A stretch of DNA of 64,000 nucleotides from Haloarcula sp. CBA1127 (lineage in GTDB: Archaea > Halobacteriota > Halobacteria > Halobacteriales > Haloarculaceae), in the NCBI RefSeq assembly GCF_001485575.1, contig NZ_BCNB01000006.1:2294001-2358000 (forward strand), given 5' to 3'. The first letter of the stretch is position 1. Every line of letters starts with the position of its first letter. Positions 8,389 through 16,096 of the stretch are shown one piece after another. The notes under the pieces are model-generated. The model saw only the letters and a list, made by a program, of their open reading frames with translations, searched no databases and was not told the origin of the DNA. The position numbers were made by a program, and so were the translations under genes.

Positions 8389-8428
8389 ATCGAACTGAAT
8401 ACGGTCGAACAGCGCGAAAGCCGGTAGC
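8389..8428 (+). repeat. Direct repeat, right copy (displaced chorismate mutase 3' end)
   Basis: Thirteen codons that would read IELNTVEQRESR and stop, detached from any gene body. They use CGC, CAG and GTC codons, as the rest of the genome does. The left copy at 7437-7476 uses AGA, CAA and GTT. This looks like the original gene end, pushed 952 bp downstream by an insertion. Confidence 0.75.
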
Positions 8429-8432
8429 CGGA

Positions 8433-9113
8433 CTAGTACTCCCAGAGGCGGTTGATCCGTGAGTCGATGTCGGGATGGGCCGCCCGGAGCGCGCCGACAT
8501 CGGTTTCGCCGTCGACGTTGATGACGTGGACCTCACCCCGTTGCCCCCCGTACACGTCTTGAAAGTCGTAGACGACGCCGAACACGTCGACAGCGGCGGG
8601 AACATCGTCACTATCTCGAAGAAACTCGACTTGCCTGTCGACGTTGTACTCAACGAGTCGGTTGACGGCTGCTGCCCGTTCAATATCCTCAGGGAGATGT
8701 TCCAGTGCAGGCTCGAGATGGGGCCTGAGAACGCTGAGACAGTGGTCAATGCCTGCCGGTTCGTCAAGGCCATCCGTCAGGTCGTCGTACGTCGCGGTCA
8801 CCGCTCCACAACCGGTGTGGCCGACGACGACGACAGTTTCGGTCATCGTATGCTCGATCGGGTACAGTACGTCACCGGACACCGCCTCGCCAGATGCGGT
8901 CCGCTGGATGACTCGGTTCCCGATGTTGCTGCAAGTAAAGAGATGCCCCGGTTCGCTATTACCCCACATATGGTCCTGAAGTACCCGCGAATCGGAGCAA
9001 CAGACCGTGACAGCATCTGGCCTTTGAGAGTTCTGAACGCTGTCGAACCGATCCCGGAACTCCGCCGCGTGGTCGGCGTTTCCGGCAAGTAAATCACGTA
9101 ATAACTGACTCAT
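8433..9113 (-). CDS. Beta-class carbonic anhydrase
   Basis: Interconverts carbon dioxide and bicarbonate. The 226-aa protein has the beta-class zinc site: CCSDSR (Cys plus Asp-Arg dyad) and GHTGCGAV (His and Cys). The N-terminus MSQLLRDLLAGNADHA is typical of haloarchaeal members. An in-frame ATG seven codons upstream (9134) is possible but adds an atypical AAICPP. The gene ends five bases from the displaced chorismate mutase end and would have faced that gene before the islet arrived. Confidence 0.9.
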   Translation of the reverse strand: MSQLLRDLLAGNADHAAEFRDRFDSVQNSQRPDAVTVCCSDSRVLQDHMWGNSEPGHLFTCSNIGNRVIQRTASGEAVSGDVLYPIEHTMTETVVVVGHTGCGAVTATYDDLTDGLDEPAGIDHCLSVLRPHLEPALEHLPEDIERAAAVNRLVEYNVDRQVEFLRDSDDVPAAVDVFGVVYDFQDVYGGQRGEVHVINVDGETDVGALRAAHPDIDSRINRLWEY

Positions 9114-9314
9114 GGGTGGGCAGATAGCCGCCATGCAGTAAACTCATTGGACTTAGGCAGTGTTGGCGTCCCAACTTGGAACTGATTACGAGAATCTATG
9201 ATTCCGGAATGCGTTGGCTTCGCTGAGAGCGGGTTTTTGAAGACAGATATAGATTATTTAGCTGTAATACTACGCGAAAGTCAATGAATAGACAGGTCTG
9301 GAAGGGTAACAGTA

Positions 9315-9495
9315 TGGGGTCGGAGGGATTTGAACCCCCGATCGGCTGATATCTCCGTCCTGCGCCTCGGAACTCCAGAGGGTCATCGTCGCGGACCGGT
9401 GATCAGCCGGCCGCTCAGTATATCAGCCCTCGAAGTGTCGTCCCAGGCGCGTGGCCTCTGGAGTCAGCCGCCTTCCCGGACTAGGCCACGACCCC
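9315..9495 (-). tRNA. tRNA-Trp(CCA) with 107-nt intron
   Basis: Exon 1 is 9495-9458 and exon 2 is 9350-9315. They pair as acceptor GGGGTCG/CGACCCC, D arm, anticodon stem GCTGA/TCAGC with loop CTCCAGA (anticodon CCA), and T arm GGGGG TTCAAAT CCCTC, discriminator A, CCA not encoded. The intron (9457-9351) sits after position 37, the canonical archaeal site. It contains CCTCTGGAG, complementary to the anticodon loop, beside CGATGAC and CTGA box-like motifs. That is the known haloarchaeal arrangement in which the intron is a C/D guide RNA. Confidence 0.93.
9351..9457 (-). ncRNA. tRNA-Trp intron, putative box C/D 2'-O-methylation guide
   Basis: The excised intron carries a C-box-like CGATGAC, several CTGA D-box motifs, and a nine-base complement of the anticodon loop region of its own pre-tRNA. 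In Haloferax volcanii the equivalent intron is known to guide methylation of C34 and U39. Assignment here is by that analogy plus the visible complementarity. Confidence 0.6.
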
Positions 9496-9520
9496 GCACT
9501 CCGGCGTAAGCCGACTCGCA

Positions 9521-9527
9521 TTAAAGG
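9521..9527 (-). promoter_or_regulatory. TATA-like box of tRNA-Trp
   Basis: On the minus strand CTTTAATG lies about 25-32 bp before the tRNA 5' end, the right place for a TATA box. Confidence 0.4.
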
Positions 9528-9549
9528 GATTTCGATTGGCAGACGGCGC

Positions 9550-9777
9550 TCAGTCGCGGTCGGTGTCCGACCAGTCGCACTCTTGGCACTTGTATCCAGT
9601 AACGAATTCCAGCGCAGAGGGCATATATCCCACGGAAATGACGTTTTCGCCGCATTCCGGGCAGTCGTCATCGGCGTCTTCGATAGGCTCTGCGTCCATA
9701 ACATCCTCACCTTCGATGAGTTCGGCCAGGCTCTCGGGGGTCTGCATCCGACCCTGGACCACGCGATTGTCGCTCAT
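9550..9777 (-). CDS. Small zinc-ribbon protein, 75 aa
   Basis: Acidic protein with CPEC-GENV and a second pair CQEC near the C-terminus (GYKCQECDWSD), forming a probable zinc ribbon. The N-terminus MSDNRVVQGRMQTPESLAEL and the GYMPSALEFVTGY segment match a haloarchaeal family that I remember as DUF5795. The function is unknown. Its promoter lies in the short gap upstream, and the next gene on the same strand ends about 40 bp away. Confidence 0.8.
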   Translation of the reverse strand: MSDNRVVQGRMQTPESLAELIEGEDVMDAEPIEDADDDCPECGENVISVGYMPSALEFVTGYKCQECDWSDTDRD

Positions 9778-9818
9778 ACCGGACAGCCGAGCCTGAGAGG
9801 CCTAAAAGTTCTCCCTCG

Positions 9819-10706
9819 TCACAGCCACGGGGCGCGCTCTTGGTCAGGCTCGTACTCGACAGCGGCCCCTTCGTCGGTCTGCTCGTCGGCGGCGACGCCC
9901 TGGGACGCGCCGCCGTCGGCGAAGGCGGCGGTGAGGTCAACTGCGTCCGGCCGGTATTCCGTGTGACGCGTGCGGGCGTTCTCCGGGTCGAACGACAGCA
10001 GCGCCGTGACGGCGAGCACGGCCAGCGCCACCGGCGCGTCGGTCGGCATCACGCCGAGGACAGAGAGGGCGAGCACGCCGAGCGCGACGGCGCTACCGAA
10101 GCGGAACCGGTCGATGTCGACGGCGTTGCGGAGCCACGGACTGGCCAGCGCGACGGCGAGGGCGAAGCCAATACCGACGCCGGTGGTGGCGGCCGCGCGG
10201 AGCAAGACGCCGGGTTCGATGGCGGTGACCAGCGTCGCGCCGGCGGGGTCCAGACTCGCCAGCAGGCCGAGTCCGACGATGACGGCCGGCCGCGGCAGGT
10301 ATTCGCCGATACGTGCGCTCGCGGTCTGTGCGGCGATGGCGAGGATGACGAGGCCGGCGAAGCGTTCGAGGGTCCCCAGTTTGACGATCCCCGCGATCGT
10401 CGGGGCAAGGGCCGCTTCGACGAGCGCGATCGGCATCAACACGGCTCCGATGATGAGTACCGAACGCGCCTGCTGCCGGGGACCGCCTTCGAGTTCGGCT
10501 AACACGACGGCGACAGTGGCCGACCCGCCGAAGACGAGCAAGCCGACTTCGAGGACGCCCATCCAGGTCGAGAGTGCTCCCGCGAGGACGAGCACCGGGA
10601 AAATGCCGTCAACGAGCGGCAGGCCCATGACGGTCGCCAGCAGCCGGCCACCGCGGCCGACCTGCTGCTCGATGTCGAGTGCAATCGGGTGTCTGGAGCT
10701 ACTCAT
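9819..10706 (-). CDS. Multi-span membrane protein (DUF5794-like)
   Basis: 295 aa with a short basic N-terminus, about eight hydrophobic segments between residues 25 and 230, and an acidic cytoplasmic tail of about 65 residues. The composition (VEAALAPTIAGIVKLGTLERFAG and similar) matches a haloarchaea-specific family I recall as DUF5794. No transport motif is visible. Two inverted repeats lie just before its start (10712-10744) and may regulate it. Confidence 0.75.
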   Translation of the reverse strand: MSSSRHPIALDIEQQVGRGGRLLATVMGLPLVDGIFPVLVLAGALSTWMGVLEVGLLVFGGSATVAVVLAELEGGPRQQARSVLIIGAVLMPIALVEAALAPTIAGIVKLGTLERFAGLVILAIAAQTASARIGEYLPRPAVIVGLGLLASLDPAGATLVTAIEPGVLLRAAATTGVGIGFALAVALASPWLRNAVDIDRFRFGSAVALGVLALSVLGVMPTDAPVALAVLAVTALLSFDPENARTRHTEYRPDAVDLTAAFADGGASQGVAADEQTDEGAAVEYEPDQERAPWL

Positions 10707-11119
10707 GTCGTGTTACGGTCGAGCGTAACCCAACTCTCGTTGGGAGGTTCTCACTCGGTCCTGACGAACACGACAGAGTTGCCAGAATTTCTTACCGAAC
10801 CACGTGAACGTTGTGTTGCCCGACGCTGTGGACGTCATCTGGCGGGCAGTACCGTTCCGTGCGGGTTCGGTGAGTCGCATGTTTTTAATTATCCTTCATT
10901 CGCACATAACCGTTGCGTGAGAACTGCGCACATACGCCACCGTTTCTCCGGAATGCCTCGCTGTTTGTGGACGAATGTCTCACCTTCGGGACCAGGGAAT
11001 GAAAAATGAGAGATCGATGGCGGATTTCTGGAACGGGGTGCCAGAGAGACGTGTGGCATCGAACCCCACGTAGCGCTGAGTCTCGCAACGTTTTTGCCGG
11101 GCCGTCGTGGACGATTTAC
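10707..11119. other. 413-bp intergenic region between DUF5794 and guaB
   Basis: Divergent promoter region. Next to the left gene it holds an inverted repeat GTTAC/GTAAC (10712-10729) and a hairpin CCCAAC-TCTC-GTTGGG (10729-10744). A strongly AT-rich TTTTTAATTATCC (about 10881-10893) looks like a promoter for rightward transcription. That would give guaB a leader of about 200 nt, or drive a separate RNA. No convincing gene is seen. Confidence 0.4.
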
Positions 11120-12604
11120 ATGGCGAACGATTCCGAGCCTTTCTCAGAGAAGCTCCGAGTGCCGGAGGCGCTGACGTTCGACGACGTACTCCTCAGACCC
11201 AAGGAGTCTCGCGTCGAACCAGACGAGGCAGATACCACAACGCGGGTCTCGAAGTCGGTTGAACTGACCGTCCCCGTTGTCTCCGCGGCGATGGACACCG
11301 TCACCGAGAGCGACATGGCAATCGCGATGGCGCGACAGGGCGGTATCGGCGTCCTCCACCGCAACATGAACGCCGATCAGATGGCGACCGAAATCGAGCG
11401 GGTCAAACGCGCCGACGAACTCATTATCCGCGATGTCGTGACGGCCAGCCCGAACCAGACCGTCCGCGAGGTCGACGAGATGATGGAACACGAGGGCGTT
11501 TCGGGCGCGCCGGTCGTCGACGACGACAGTGGCGAAGTGCTGGGCATCATCTCCGGGACGGACATCCGCCCGTATCTGGAGGTCGGTGAGGACGACGCCG
11601 TCACAGATGCGATGACTGACGAGGTCGTCACCGCACCCGAGGACGTGACCCCGCGTGAAGCGCTAGAACTGATGTACGACCACAAAATCGAGCGCGTCCC
11701 TATTGTCGACGGCGAGAACCGACTCGTCGGACTGGTCACGATGCAGGGCATCCTCCAGCGTCGCGAGTACGACCAGGCCGCCCGCGCGGACGACGGCTCG
11801 CTCCGCTGTGGTGCCGCCGTCGGCCCCTTCGAGATGGACCGAGCACAGGTCGCCGACGAGGCCGGCGCTGACATCCTGTTCATCGACTGTGCGCACGCCC
11901 ACAACGCGAACGTCATCGAGAGCGCCCGCGAGATCAAGGCCGAAGTAGACGCCGACGTGGTCGTCGGCAACATCGGAACCCGGGAAGCCGCTGAGGCCGT
12001 CGTCGACTTCGCCGACGGCGTCAAAGTGGGTATCGGCCCCGGCTCCATCTGTACGACTCGTGTGGTCACCGGTTCGGGGATGCCACAGATCACCGCCGTT
12101 GCGCAGGTCGCCGACGTGGCGAGCCAGCACGACGTGCCGGTCATCGCCGACGGCGGTATCCGGTACTCCGGCGACGCTATCAAGGCCATCGCCGCAGGCG
12201 CTGACGCGGTGATGCTCGGTTCCTACTTCGCCGGAACCGATGAGGCCCCGGGCCGCGTCATCACGATGAACGGCAAGAAGTACAAGCAGTACCGCGGCAT
12301 GGGTAGCGTCGGCGCGATGAACGAGGGCGGCGGCGAACGCTACCTCAAGGACGACGAAGAGGGCGAGGAGTTCGTCCCCGAAGGCGTCGAAGCCGCGACG
12401 CCGTACAAGGGTTCGCTGGCCTCCGAACTCCACCAGCTCGTCGGCGGGATGCAGTCCGGGATGGGCTACGTCGGAGCCGAGACGATTCCAGAGTTCAAGC
12501 AACGCGCCGAGTTCGTTCGGGTCTCTGCCGCGGGACAGCAGGAGAGCCACCCACACGACGTGATGATTACGGACGAAGCACCCAACTACAGCCCCGACAA
12601 CTAA
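11120..12604 (+). CDS. guaB: IMP dehydrogenase
   Basis: Oxidises IMP to XMP with NAD, the committed step of guanine nucleotide synthesis. The 494-aa protein has a split TIM barrel ([10 protein letters not shown] at the N-terminus). Two CBS domains span about residues 100-220 ([36 protein letters not shown]). The catalytic loop is [13 protein letters not shown] with the thioimidate Cys, followed by the flap region [13 protein letters not shown]. The frame stays open to 11006, but residues before the ATG at 11120 look non-coding and the family starts here. Confidence 0.95.
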   Translation: MANDSEPFSEKLRVPEALTFDDVLLRPKESRVEPDEADTTTRVSKSVELTVPVVSAAMDTVTESDMAIAMARQGGIGVLHRNMNADQMATEIERVKRADELIIRDVVTASPNQTVREVDEMMEHEGVSGAPVVDDDSGEVLGIISGTDIRPYLEVGEDDAVTDAMTDEVVTAPEDVTPREALELMYDHKIERVPIVDGENRLVGLVTMQGILQRREYDQAARADDGSLRCGAAVGPFEMDRAQVADEAGADILFIDCAHAHNANVIESAREIKAEVDADVVVGNIGTREAAEAVVDFADGVKVGIGPGSICTTRVVTGSGMPQITAVAQVADVASQHDVPVIADGGIRYSGDAIKAIAAGADAVMLGSYFAGTDEAPGRVITMNGKKYKQYRGMGSVGAMNEGGGERYLKDDEEGEEFVPEGVEAATPYKGSLASELHQLVGGMQSGMGYVGAETIPEFKQRAEFVRVSAAGQQESHPHDVMITDEAPNYSPDN

Positions 12605-12639
12605 CGCTGTCGACCAGCGGAACAGAAAGTCGAAGCCGA

Positions 12640-12756
12640 TTATAACGCGGTTTCGCAGGCCGGACTACACGCTTCTTTCTGTGCCGCATTTGCGTCGGGA
12701 TACGCTTTGAACGACGCACCACAGCTCGCACACTCGAACGTGTCGAAGTCGGACAT
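12640..12756 (-). CDS. 38-aa zinc-finger protein
   Basis: Tiny protein MSDFDTFECASCGASFKA and so on with CASC and a second CSPAC pair, a minimal C2-C2 zinc site. It ends 35 bp from the guaB stop, convergent. Haloarchaea encode many such micro-zinc proteins; the specific role is unknown. The reading frame upstream of the ATG is open but shows no coding character. Confidence 0.65.
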   Translation of the reverse strand: MSDFDTFECASCGASFKAYPDANAAQKEACSPACETAL

Positions 12757-12806
12757 AGCGGACGGCCGTACTCGCGCCGCGGAAAAAATTATTGCGGATA
12801 CGCTAG

Positions 12807-13031
12807 TCAGTCGTAGTAGTCTTCGTCCAGCGGCAGTTCCGTTCCGGACGACGTGACTTTGTCGACGGTCGCCTCCAAGCGAAGTGTCTCGCTGCATTCG
12901 GGACAGATGACGGCCACGTCGACCTGTAGAGAGTCATCAGAGTCGTAGATTCCCAGAACCTCCGCGTCAGAGGCGTACAGATACTCCGCCGACAGTTCGT
13001 GCTCGTGGTCGCGAGCGTAGTCGTACGTCAT
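12807..13031 (-). CDS. Small CPEC-containing protein, 74 aa
   Basis: Acidic protein (MTYDYARDHEHELSAEYLYA, later VDVAVICPECSETLRLEATV). Only one CxxC pair is present, so any metal site would need a dimer partner. The rest of the longer open frame (to 13592) overlaps the GNAT gene on the other strand and is not coding. Unknown function; it may share its 5' region with the divergent GNAT gene. Confidence 0.6.
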   Translation of the reverse strand: MTYDYARDHEHELSAEYLYASDAEVLGIYDSDDSLQVDVAVICPECSETLRLEATVDKVTSSGTELPLDEDYYD

Positions 13032-13118
13032 ACGTGCTCGCTTCACCCGCATCTGTGTTGATGGTTTCGGCGATTCCCAGTAACAGCACATACAGGGGAC
13101 CCGCTCGAAGCGGCGATC

Positions 13119-13559
13119 ATGAGCGACTTGGAAATCAGTGTCGGCACCTGGGATGCGTTCGAAGATGCGGCAACAGCCGTCCGAACAGCGGTGTTCGTCG
13201 AGGAACAGGGCGTCTCCGAGGATGAGGAACTCGACGGAAACGACTCGGAGGCCGTTCAGTTTCTGGCCCGTGAAGACGAGCATCCCGTCGGGACTGCTCG
13301 GCTCCGGTTCCCCGAGCCTATGGTCGGCAAGGTTGAGCGAGTTGCGGTCCGCGAGCCCTATCGGGGCGATGGCGTCGGCGCAGCGCTGATGCGGGCCGTC
13401 GAAGACGCCGCTCGGGACGACGGCGCAACCGAACTCAAACTCCACGCACAGACCCACGTTGAACCATTTTACCAGCAGCTCGGCTATGAGACGGTTAGCG
13501 ACGAATTCGAGGAAGCAGGCATCCCACACGTCAAGATGCGAAAGCGACTGGACGGCTGA
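13119..13559 (+). CDS. GNAT-family N-acetyltransferase, ElaA-like
   Basis: A 146-aa acetyl-CoA-dependent acyltransferase. The ElaA/YjcF-type signature RTAVFVEEQGVSEDEELDG is at residues 22-40. The acetyl-CoA loop is VREPYRGDGVGAALM (Q/R-x-x-G-x-G/A) at about 77-91, and the C-terminal YQQLGYE motif is present. The substrate is unknown. Single gene, divergent from the 74-aa protein gene. Confidence 0.88.
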   Translation: MSDLEISVGTWDAFEDAATAVRTAVFVEEQGVSEDEELDGNDSEAVQFLAREDEHPVGTARLRFPEPMVGKVERVAVREPYRGDGVGAALMRAVEDAARDDGATELKLHAQTHVEPFYQQLGYETVSDEFEEAGIPHVKMRKRLDG

Positions 13560-13579
13560 ACTGGCCTGCCCAACGGATC

Positions 13580-13641
13580 GGAAGAGAGTCAAACCACGGT
13601 CGGGCGTGTTCGCTTCGTGCTTCGCGCCCTCTCTGGTTCAA
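13580..13641. repeat. Decayed tRNA-3'-end-like hairpin repeat, copy 1
   Basis: About 62 bp similar to copy 2 (13699-13764) with the order GGAAG-AACCACG-TCGG-CGTG-TCGCTTCG-TTCAA. Its ends are inverted (CAAACCA and TGGTTCAA). It is the more diverged of the two copies. Confidence 0.55.
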
Positions 13642-13692
13642 CTGTCTCCTCCTACACCCGTAGCTCGCGGATTTGCGAGCCATAGTAAGTAG

Positions 13693-13764
13693 CGGGCCGG
13701 AAGGGATTTGAACCACGATCGGACGTGCTCGCTTCGCTCCGCGCGACCTCCCTGATTCAAATCC
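13693..13764 (-). repeat. Partial copy of tRNA-Lys 3' end, hairpin copy 2
   Basis: Bases 13693-13714 are identical to 13804-13825, the acceptor arm and T arm of tRNA-Lys. After that the similarity stops. The copy continues into GCTCGCTTCGCTCC and closes with ATTCAAATCC, the inverse of GGATTTGAAC. Such orphan tRNA ends usually mark past integration at the tRNA gene. Confidence 0.65.
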
Positions 13765-13803
13765 TTCGAATATGTTCACTGCTCACTGTCGTTCGCAGGA
13801 AAA

Positions 13804-13877
13804 CGGGCCGGAAGGGATTTGAACCCTCGACCGACGGCTTAAGAGGCCGTCGCTCTGCCAGACTGAGCTACCGGCCC
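13804..13877 (-). tRNA. tRNA-Lys(CTT)
   Basis: A 74-nt cloverleaf: acceptor GGGCCGG/CCGGCCC with discriminator G; D arm GCTC/GAGC; anticodon stem ACGGC/GCCGT with loop CTCTTAA (anticodon CTT); T arm GAGGG TTCAAAT CCCTT. CCA is not encoded. A TATTTTA box lies about 30 bp upstream on the minus strand (about 13904-13912). Its 3' end is repeated downstream (13693-13714). Confidence 0.95.
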
Positions 13878-14130
13878 AGTGCACTCAATTCTCTGGACGG
13901 CCCGGTAAAATAGGTTTTCATTCGAACGCCTCATGTCGGTTGGTCCCACGTTTCTTGCACACACCAGTCGGCTAGCGGCGATTGGCTATCATCGGTGTCG
14001 TTTGGTGCGACTGTGTCCGAGCTGGGCGACGTTTGACAGCCTCTCGACCCGATCTTTCAGGAGACCGTTCCCAGTTGTTGGTGAAATAGCTGGCATTAAA
14101 GAGGCTTGACGCCAAGCGATACAGACACTA

Positions 14131-15597
14131 ATGAGTACAGCCAGCGGCATCACGATGGCCTCTATGTCGACCTACGCCATCCTCGGGTGTGGGAGTGTTG
14201 GCCACGCCGTGGCGGAAGAACTCGTCGAGGAGGGGAAAGACGTACTCATCCTCGACGCAGACGAGGGGCGAGTCGAGGCGCTCCGCGATCAGGACCTCAA
14301 CGCACAGCAGGCAGACATCTGCGAGACTGACGTTGCCCAGACGGTTGCCGACCGCGACGTGGTTCTCATCATGTCTCCGGACGTGAACGCCAACGCCGAA
14401 GCGGTGCAGAATATCCGCGAGTCCGGCGGCGAGCAGTTCATCATCGCTCGCGCTGATGACCCGGTGTCTGCCGACGACCTCACGGAACTCGGTGCGGACG
14501 TGGTCATCAATCCCTCCGCAGTCATCGCCGATTCGGCGCTACGAGCGCTGGAGACGGGTGAACTGGAGTACAAGGCCTCGCAGCTTGGGGACGTCATCGA
14601 CGGGACCGAGGAACGCATGGCGATACTTATCCACCGGTCACCGGACCCGGACTCCATCGCCTCGGCGGCGGCGCTACGGGCCATCGCCGCAAGCCGCGAT
14701 GTGGACGCTGACATCATCTACGAGGGCGAGATCGGGCATCAGGAGAACCGCGCGTTCGTCAATCTCCTCGGTATCGAACTGACCTCGAACGAGGATGTCA
14801 ACCTCGATGAGTACGACACGTTCGCGCTGGTGGACGTTGCCAAAGGTGGTGAACCGGCTGTCGAATCGGTCGATATCGTCGTCGACCACTACGAGCACGA
14901 GCACGAACTGGAGCACGACGCCGCCTTCTCCGATATCCGGCCCAACATCTCGGCCACGTCGACGATTCTAACGAAGTACATTCAGGAACTCGATCTCAAT
15001 CTCGACCAGAGCGTCGCCACGGCGCTGCTGTACGGCATCCGTGCCGAGACGCTGGATTTCAAACGGGACACGACGCCGGCAGACCTGACCGCCGCGGCGT
15101 ATCTGTATCCCTTCGCCGACCACGACACGCTCGAGCAGGTCGAATCGCCGTCGATGAGTCCGGAAACGCTTGACGTGCTCGCCGAGGCAATCCGGAACCG
15201 CGAGGTTCAGGGGAGCCACCTCGTCTCCAACGCCGGGTTCATTCGGGACCGCGATGCGCTGGCACAGGCGGCCCAGCACCTCCTCAACCTGGAGGGCATC
15301 ACGACCACAGCGGTGTTCGCTATTGCCGATGATACAATCTATCTCGCCGCTCGGTCCAAGGATATCCGGATGAACATCGGCAAGGTACTATCAGACGCGT
15401 TCGGCGGGATGGGCGAGACAGCGGGCCACTCCACCGATGCCAGCGTCGAGATACCGCTTGGCATCTTTACCGGTCTAGATACGAGCGATGACAACAGAGA
15501 TACACTGCTGGAACTCACTGAGGAAGCAGTTAAGCGGAAACTGTTCGAAGCAATGGGTGTCGACAGTTCCAGTAGCGAGAGTTCGAACGGAAACTAG
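14131..15597 (+). CDS. TrkA-N / DHH phosphoesterase fusion protein
   Basis: 488 aa. Residues 14-130 form an NAD-binding RCK/TrkA-N domain (ILGCGSVGHAVAEEL; ILDADEGR). Residues 165-475 form a DHH-DHHA1 phosphoesterase: IHRSPDPDSIASAAA (motif I), FALVDVAKGG (motif II), DHY in place of DHH (motif III), and the GG-containing end FGGMGETAGHSTDASVEI. Related archaeal proteins are annotated as potassium-channel-like or RecJ-like; the substrate is unknown (cyclic or short oligonucleotides are candidates). A CATTAAAG box 31 bp upstream supports this start, though internal ATGs at codons 9 and 12 are possible. Confidence 0.85.
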   Translation: MSTASGITMASMSTYAILGCGSVGHAVAEELVEEGKDVLILDADEGRVEALRDQDLNAQQADICETDVAQTVADRDVVLIMSPDVNANAEAVQNIRESGGEQFIIARADDPVSADDLTELGADVVINPSAVIADSALRALETGELEYKASQLGDVIDGTEERMAILIHRSPDPDSIASAAALRAIAASRDVDADIIYEGEIGHQENRAFVNLLGIELTSNEDVNLDEYDTFALVDVAKGGEPAVESVDIVVDHYEHEHELEHDAAFSDIRPNISATSTILTKYIQELDLNLDQSVATALLYGIRAETLDFKRDTTPADLTAAAYLYPFADHDTLEQVESPSMSPETLDVLAEAIRNREVQGSHLVSNAGFIRDRDALAQAAQHLLNLEGITTTAVFAIADDTIYLAARSKDIRMNIGKVLSDAFGGMGETAGHSTDASVEIPLGIFTGLDTSDDNRDTLLELTEEAVKRKLFEAMGVDSSSSESSNGN

Positions 15598-15899
15598 GCG
15601 GGGACTTCTTCTTCTTCGTCGCCGGCCTCGGGCTGGCGAAGCCGTTCGACGATATCACTGACGATGACGACATCGCCAACAGCCTGGACCCACCGGTACG
15701 GAATGATGACGCCCCGGGCTGTGTTCACTTCTTCGTCGAACAGCTCCGTGTTGAGCTGGTGGAGTGCCAGCCCTGTCACTTCCTTGCGATCAAGTTCCAG
15801 CCGAAGGTCTTCGACTTCGCCGACGAACACGCCGTTTTTCGAATACACCTCGCGACCCACGAGGGCTGTAATCTCTTGTGGTAGATTCTCCATTCCCAT
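15594..15899 (-). CDS. PRC-barrel domain protein
   Basis: 101 aa made almost wholly of one PRC-barrel (VGREVYSKNGVFVGEVEDLRL; GLALHQLN; RGVIIPYRWVQAVGDVVIVSD) with a Glu-rich tail. Stand-alone PRC-barrels in archaea associate with ribosome or cell-division functions; CdpB proteins are haloarchaeal division factors of this fold. The function here is not certain. A CTTATAAA box (15922-15929) lies 26 bp before the ATG at 15899, giving a leaderless message. Its 3' end overlaps the DHH gene by 4 bp, convergent. Confidence 0.88.
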   Translation of the reverse strand: MGMENLPQEITALVGREVYSKNGVFVGEVEDLRLELDRKEVTGLALHQLNTELFDEEVNTARGVIIPYRWVQAVGDVVIVSDIVERLRQPEAGDEEEEVPA

Positions 15900-15921
15900 A
15901 CGACGGTGGTTGGTCGGACGG

Positions 15922-15929
15922 CTTATAAA
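15922..15929 (-). promoter_or_regulatory. TATA box of the PRC-barrel gene
   Basis: TTTATAAG on the minus strand, centred 26 bp before the start codon. Confidence 0.6.
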
Positions 15930-16096
15930 GCTTCTTTGCGACTGAAACGTCTGCGGTGCGGGGGCTCAATACCACGCAGCACTTCCAAAACCGATTGTCG
16001 GGCGGATTCTGTCTTCCCAGTAGCACTGTCGCCACACGGATACCAGTCGTTTGTTCAGGCCGCGGGACTTTTACACTGCATTCCCGTTCACTCAGT

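Noticed and set aside
10885..11088. 67-codon frame upstream of guaB on the minus strand
   Set aside because: Basic, His/Arg-rich product with no haloarchaeal character; it overlaps the promoter-like region.
12757..12897. N-terminal extension of the 38-aa zinc-finger protein
   Set aside because: The extra 47 residues are basic and Ser-rich with no metal motif, and they overlap the neighbouring gene's end.
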